From assembly GCF_000499385.1 (NCBI RefSeq), contig NW_013654960.1, forward strand, positions 1-51,764: a stretch of DNA of 51,764 bases. Direction: 5' to 3'. The notes under the pieces are model-generated. The model searched no databases and was not told where the DNA came from. It saw only the letters and a program-made list of their open reading frames with translations. Source of the DNA: Eimeria necatrix. Its lineage: Eukaryota; Apicomplexa; Conoidasida; Eucoccidiorida; Eimeriidae. Of the stretch, positions 49,323 through 51,764 are shown piece by piece; position 1 is the stretch's first letter; every line of letters begins with the position of its first letter. A program made the translations under genes and the position numbers.

Positions 49323-51437
49323 TGGGCATTGCTGCTGCTCCTCTGGGTTTCCGGCTGCGGCTTGTGTACCGTCGTGAACTGCGGCAGCTTGAGTGGTTTG
49401 GCGAGTTGGGTTTTGAATTCATGGGTGCGGGTGTCCGTCCGCATGGACGGCGCTGCAGCAGCAGCAGCAGCGCAGCAGCAGCAGCGCAGCAGCAGCAGCA
49501 GCAGCAGCAGTGCTCCCCCAGTCTCTGCGTGCTGGCTGCAGGGGCCCCCGGCTGCAGCCGTGGGGCCCCCGCTGCTGCTGCGGGTTCGCTTGCTTTAACT
49601 GCAGACGCCCCAGCTGTTCTGTCACTAAAAGTCTCACAAAGAGTGGAAAATAACGAGCACTAAGAGGCACTTTTAAAGGGTTATGTGGGAATAAATGCAA
49701 GTTGAAAGGCCTAAGTGCGAAGAAGTGCAAATTCCAAGGGTTGGATGTGAAAAATGAAAACTTTCAAAAGGTTGAATGGGGAGAAGTGCAACTTCAAAGG
49801 GTTGAACGCGAGCAAATGAAGTCTCAGAACTTCGAATGTGAAACAAATGCAGTTTCTGAGGATGAATATAAATGCGATTTCAAATGCGAAGTAGTTCACT
49901 TTCAAAGGGTTGAATGTGAATGAGTTCAATTTGAAGAAGTTGAACTTGAAGAAAGGATTGAATGCGGTGAAGTGCAACTTCAAAGGGCTGAATGCAAAGA
50001 AATGCAGATTCAAAAGGTTGGGTGAAAAGAAGTGAAGTTCCCAAGGGCTAAATGCGAATAAGTGCACTTTCGAAAGGCTGAATGCAAGTAAATGCGCCTT
50101 CAAATGCGAATAATTGGGTTTTTAGAGGGTTGAATGAAAGTGGGTTTAATTTGAAGATATGAATGTGAATATATGCACTTTCAAAGTGTTTATTGCGAAT
50201 GAGTGAACTTTGAAGTACAAATAATTGGGCCCTCGAAGGATTAAGTGGGAAAGAATTGAATCTGGAAGTTTAATGCGAATAAATGCATTTTAAAAGGAAT
50301 TGAATTAGAATGAATTGAAGTTGAAAGTTGAGTGCGAATAAATGCGCTATCAAAGGGCTAATGGGAACAAATGCACTTTCAAATCTGAACAAACACAATT
50401 TCTAGGGGTCAATGGGAACGAATGTGCTTTTAAATCTGAACAAATATCTTTTCTAGGGGTCAAAAGGACTAATTTGAATTGAAGTTGGCTGCGGAAGAAT
50501 GCGCTTTGAAAGGGTTGAATGTGAATTGTTGCACTTTCAAGGGCTGAATGCGAATAAATGCGCTATCAAAGGGCTAAATGGACTAAATGGGAATAATAGC
50601 ACTTCTAAATCTGAATAAACACCTTTTTAAGGGGTTAGTGCGAACAAAAGCGCTTTCGAATCTGAACAAACGCCCCTTCAAGGGTTCTAAAGGACAAATT
50701 GAATTGATGTTGCGTGCGGCGGAGTGGACCTGCGCAGCGGTTTGAATATGAAGAAATGCACTTTCAAAGAAGTAAATAAAGGGAATAAACACCTTTTAAG
50801 GGGTTAATAAGAACAAAGGCACTTTCGGATCTGAACAAACACCCCTTCAAGTGTTCATAAGGACTAAAATGAATTTGCGTTCGTGCGGCGGAGTGGACCT
50901 GCGCAGCGGTTTGAACGCGAGTAAAAGCACGTTCAAGGGTTTGAATAAAGTGAATAAACACTTTTCAAGGGGCTAATAGGAACAAAAGCACTTTCGAATA
51001 TCGAATATGAACAAGCACCCCTTGAAGGGTCCAGAGGTGTAGACTGAATGCAAGTTCGTGCGGCGGAGCGGACCTGCGCAGCGGTTTGAATGCGGGAAAA
51101 CGCGCGTTTAAAGGGATGAATAAGGGTTTAAAAGATGCAGAAACACTTTAAAAGGGTTTAGCGGGGGCAAAGCCTTTTTGCGGGCACGAACAAACCCCCG
51201 AAGGGGCCCAGTGTGCACGGCCTGCGCTGCGCAGCGAGCGGCGAAGGCAAGTTCGAGGCGCTGCTGTACCACGTTGTGCGCGGCGAAGAAATCGCCAGCT
51301 GCAAAGGCCACTTCGGGCCGCTGCACACGCTGGCTTGGAAGCCCGACGGCAGCGGCTACGCCTCTGGCGGCGAAGACGGCTACGTCCGTCTGTACTCCTT
51401 CGACGAGGAGTACTTCACCGACGACAAGTTCCAGTGA
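46496..51437 (+). CDS. EIF3I: Translation initiation factor eIF3 subunit I (TIF34, WD40)
   Basis: WD40 beta-propeller subunit of eIF3, which helps load mRNA on the 40S ribosome. Nine exons join in frame to 332 residues (human about 325): 46496-46585, 46885-46930, 47432-47585, 47944-48040, 48251-48373, 48644-48745, 48967-49023, 49150-49276 and 51235-51437. The start MYPLLLQGHDRPLTWVQFN matches the family's LLQGHERSITQIKYN. WD-type blades include DAKLSLWRTEDG, GDQKILIFDVCSGALL, NGDIMVWDAATGEYI and DGTAKLWSTKDWECL. The signature LGGGQAAEDVTTT is followed across the last junction by GKFEALLYHV, then GHFGPLHTLAWKPDG and SGGEDGYVRLYSF. Intron 8 appears to use a GC donor (GCAAGT) and spans 1,958 bp. 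Introns 3-5 are largely telomere-type repeats. Two acceptors are the ends of (CTG)n runs. Confidence 0.95.
46945..47075. repeat. About 20-bp repeat in eIF3i intron 2
   Basis: About six units of TTGTAGCTGCTGCAGCTT, alternating between TTTTTG and TTCTTG spacers. Each unit carries the palindromic AGCTGCTGCAGCT-like core. Confidence 0.9.
47144..47222. repeat. Perfect palindrome with 39-bp arms in eIF3i intron 2
   Basis: Arms 47144-47182 and 47184-47222 are exact reverse complements around a single central base. I checked the pairing base by base. The left arm starts CAAAAAGGGAAATAAATGGC and ends in GGGGCCCCC. It would form a near-continuous 39-bp stem, in DNA as a cruciform or in the pre-mRNA as a hairpin with essentially no loop. 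Confidence 0.97.
47268..47310. repeat. TTTAGGG repeat in eIF3i intron 2
   Basis: About five TTTAGGG units on the sense strand, followed by TTTGGGG. It lies 60 bp before the (CTG)n that ends at the next acceptor. Confidence 0.95.
47370..47431 (+). repeat. (CTG)n run forming an intron 3' splice site
   Basis: About twenty CTG units end in CTGCAG immediately before the eIF3i exon at 47432. No other pyrimidine tract precedes this acceptor. Confidence 0.9.
47587..47936. repeat. TTTAGGG-based intron with an 80-bp duplication
   Basis: Almost the whole eIF3i intron 3 (47586-47943) is TTTAGGG units with short GC-rich inserts. An 80-bp unit starting TAGGGTTTGGGGGCGCTGC at 47621 is repeated at 47701 with one visible base change. 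Confidence 0.95.
48045..48632. repeat. Telomere-type repeats in eIF3i introns 4 and 5, both orientations
   Basis: CCCTAAA at 48045-48078, TTTAGGG at 48186-48244 (these two lie in the same intron, facing each other), CCCTAAA at 48377-48421, degenerate copies near 48476-48510, and TTTAGGG at 48577-48632. In both introns the 5' half carries CCCTAAA and the 3' half TTTAGGG. Confidence 0.95.
49640..51170. repeat. Degenerate minisatellite plus about 170-bp higher-order repeat in eIF3i intron 8
   Basis: From 49640 to about 50600 the sequence is a degenerate 25-30 bp repeat around TTCAAAGGGTTGAATGCGAA and AAATGCACTTTC. From about 50600 to 51110 a longer unit appears: the marker GTGCGGCGGAGTGGACCTGC (last copy GAGCGG) starts at 50714, 50883 and 51058, periods of 169 and 175 bp. 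Each longer unit also carries CAAACACCCCTTCAAG-type and AAGGGGTTAATA-type strings. The block is unlike the CAG and CCCTAAA repeats around it. Confidence 0.88.
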
Positions 51438-51764
51438 ACCCCAGCAGCAGTCTGCTGCTGCTGCTGCTGCTGCGCTGCTGCTGCGCTGCTGCACAGTTGC
51501 GCTGCGGCGCGGCGCTGCTGCGGCGCTGCTGCGGCGCTGCGGCCACGAACGGGGAGATGCAGCAGACGGGAGTTCTGCTGCGCTGCTGCTCCGCCGTGGA
51601 AAGTGCAGCAGACGCGAGTTCTGCTGCGCTGCTGCGCTGCTGCGGAAGCAGCAGCAAACACGCCGGTGCTGCTGCGCTGCGGCGACGCCGGGGAGAAGCA
51701 GCTGCGGGGGCGCCTGCTGCAGCAGCAGCCCGCCATGAGAAGTGGCGGGGGGGGCCGGGGGGGC
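51438..51764. other. CTG/GCG-rich tail downstream of eIF3i
   Basis: Expected eIF3i 3' UTR and beyond. It holds GCTGCTGCG repeats and a longer repeat containing GAGTTCTGCTGCGCTGCTGC (near 51569 and 51617). I see no gene. Confidence 0.5.

Overview
The window reads as nuclear DNA of an apicomplexan coccidian, most likely Eimeria. Three signs support this: dense CAG/CTG trinucleotide runs inside both exons and introns, blocks of telomere-type TTTAGGG/CCCTAAA repeats far from any visible chromosome end, and intron-rich genes for standard eukaryotic proteins. No rRNA, tRNA, CRISPR array or bacterial-type operon was seen. The species cannot be fixed by eye. All exon models were built by reading frames and GT/GC-AG junctions by hand; every reported multi-exon model closes in frame.

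Layout. 1-7.8 kb is repeat-poor and mostly non-coding, with one two-exon gene for translation factor eIF1 (4492-5024, +). 7.8-16.2 kb is an 18-exon gene for the spliceosomal DEAH helicase DHX8/PRP22 (+). 16.8-22.1 kb is one uninterrupted glutamine-rich frame of about 1,790 codons (-). 22.5-23.2 kb is a small two-exon membrane protein (-). 23.4-27.0 kb is a four-exon NEK-like protein kinase (-). 27.4-28.2 kb is a tentative Ala-rich protein (-). 29.8-31.5 kb is a single-exon secreted protein built from a very regular 32-residue cysteine repeat (-). 32.7-38.9 kb is a five-exon Myb/SANT and AT-hook DNA-binding protein (-). 39.4-40.9 kb is a short coiled-coil protein made of in-phase micro-exons (+). 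42.4-45.7 kb is a seven-exon YIP1/YIPF5-type Golgi protein with a huge Gln-rich N-terminus (-). 46.5-51.4 kb is a nine-exon gene for eIF3i (+).

The left third is repeat-poor and the right third (about 32 kb onward) is saturated with CAG/CTG, CCCTAAA, GGGGCCCC, GCTAGCCA and longer minisatellites. This looks like the alternation of repeat-poor and repeat-rich chromosome segments known in Eimeria tenella. Genes in the rich part stay intact because repeats sit in introns or become homopolymer tracts in exons; several 3' splice sites are themselves the end of a (CTG)n run.

The genes do not form a pathway. They cover translation initiation (eIF1, eIF3i), splicing (DHX8), vesicle traffic (YIP1), signalling (NEK kinase), probable transcription control (Myb/SANT) and a probable secreted structural or oocyst-wall-like protein. 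The most striking points are the 32-residue cysteine repeat, a perfect 39-bp-arm palindrome in an eIF3i intron, a probable GC-AG intron carrying two nested minisatellites, and the repeat-derived splice acceptors.
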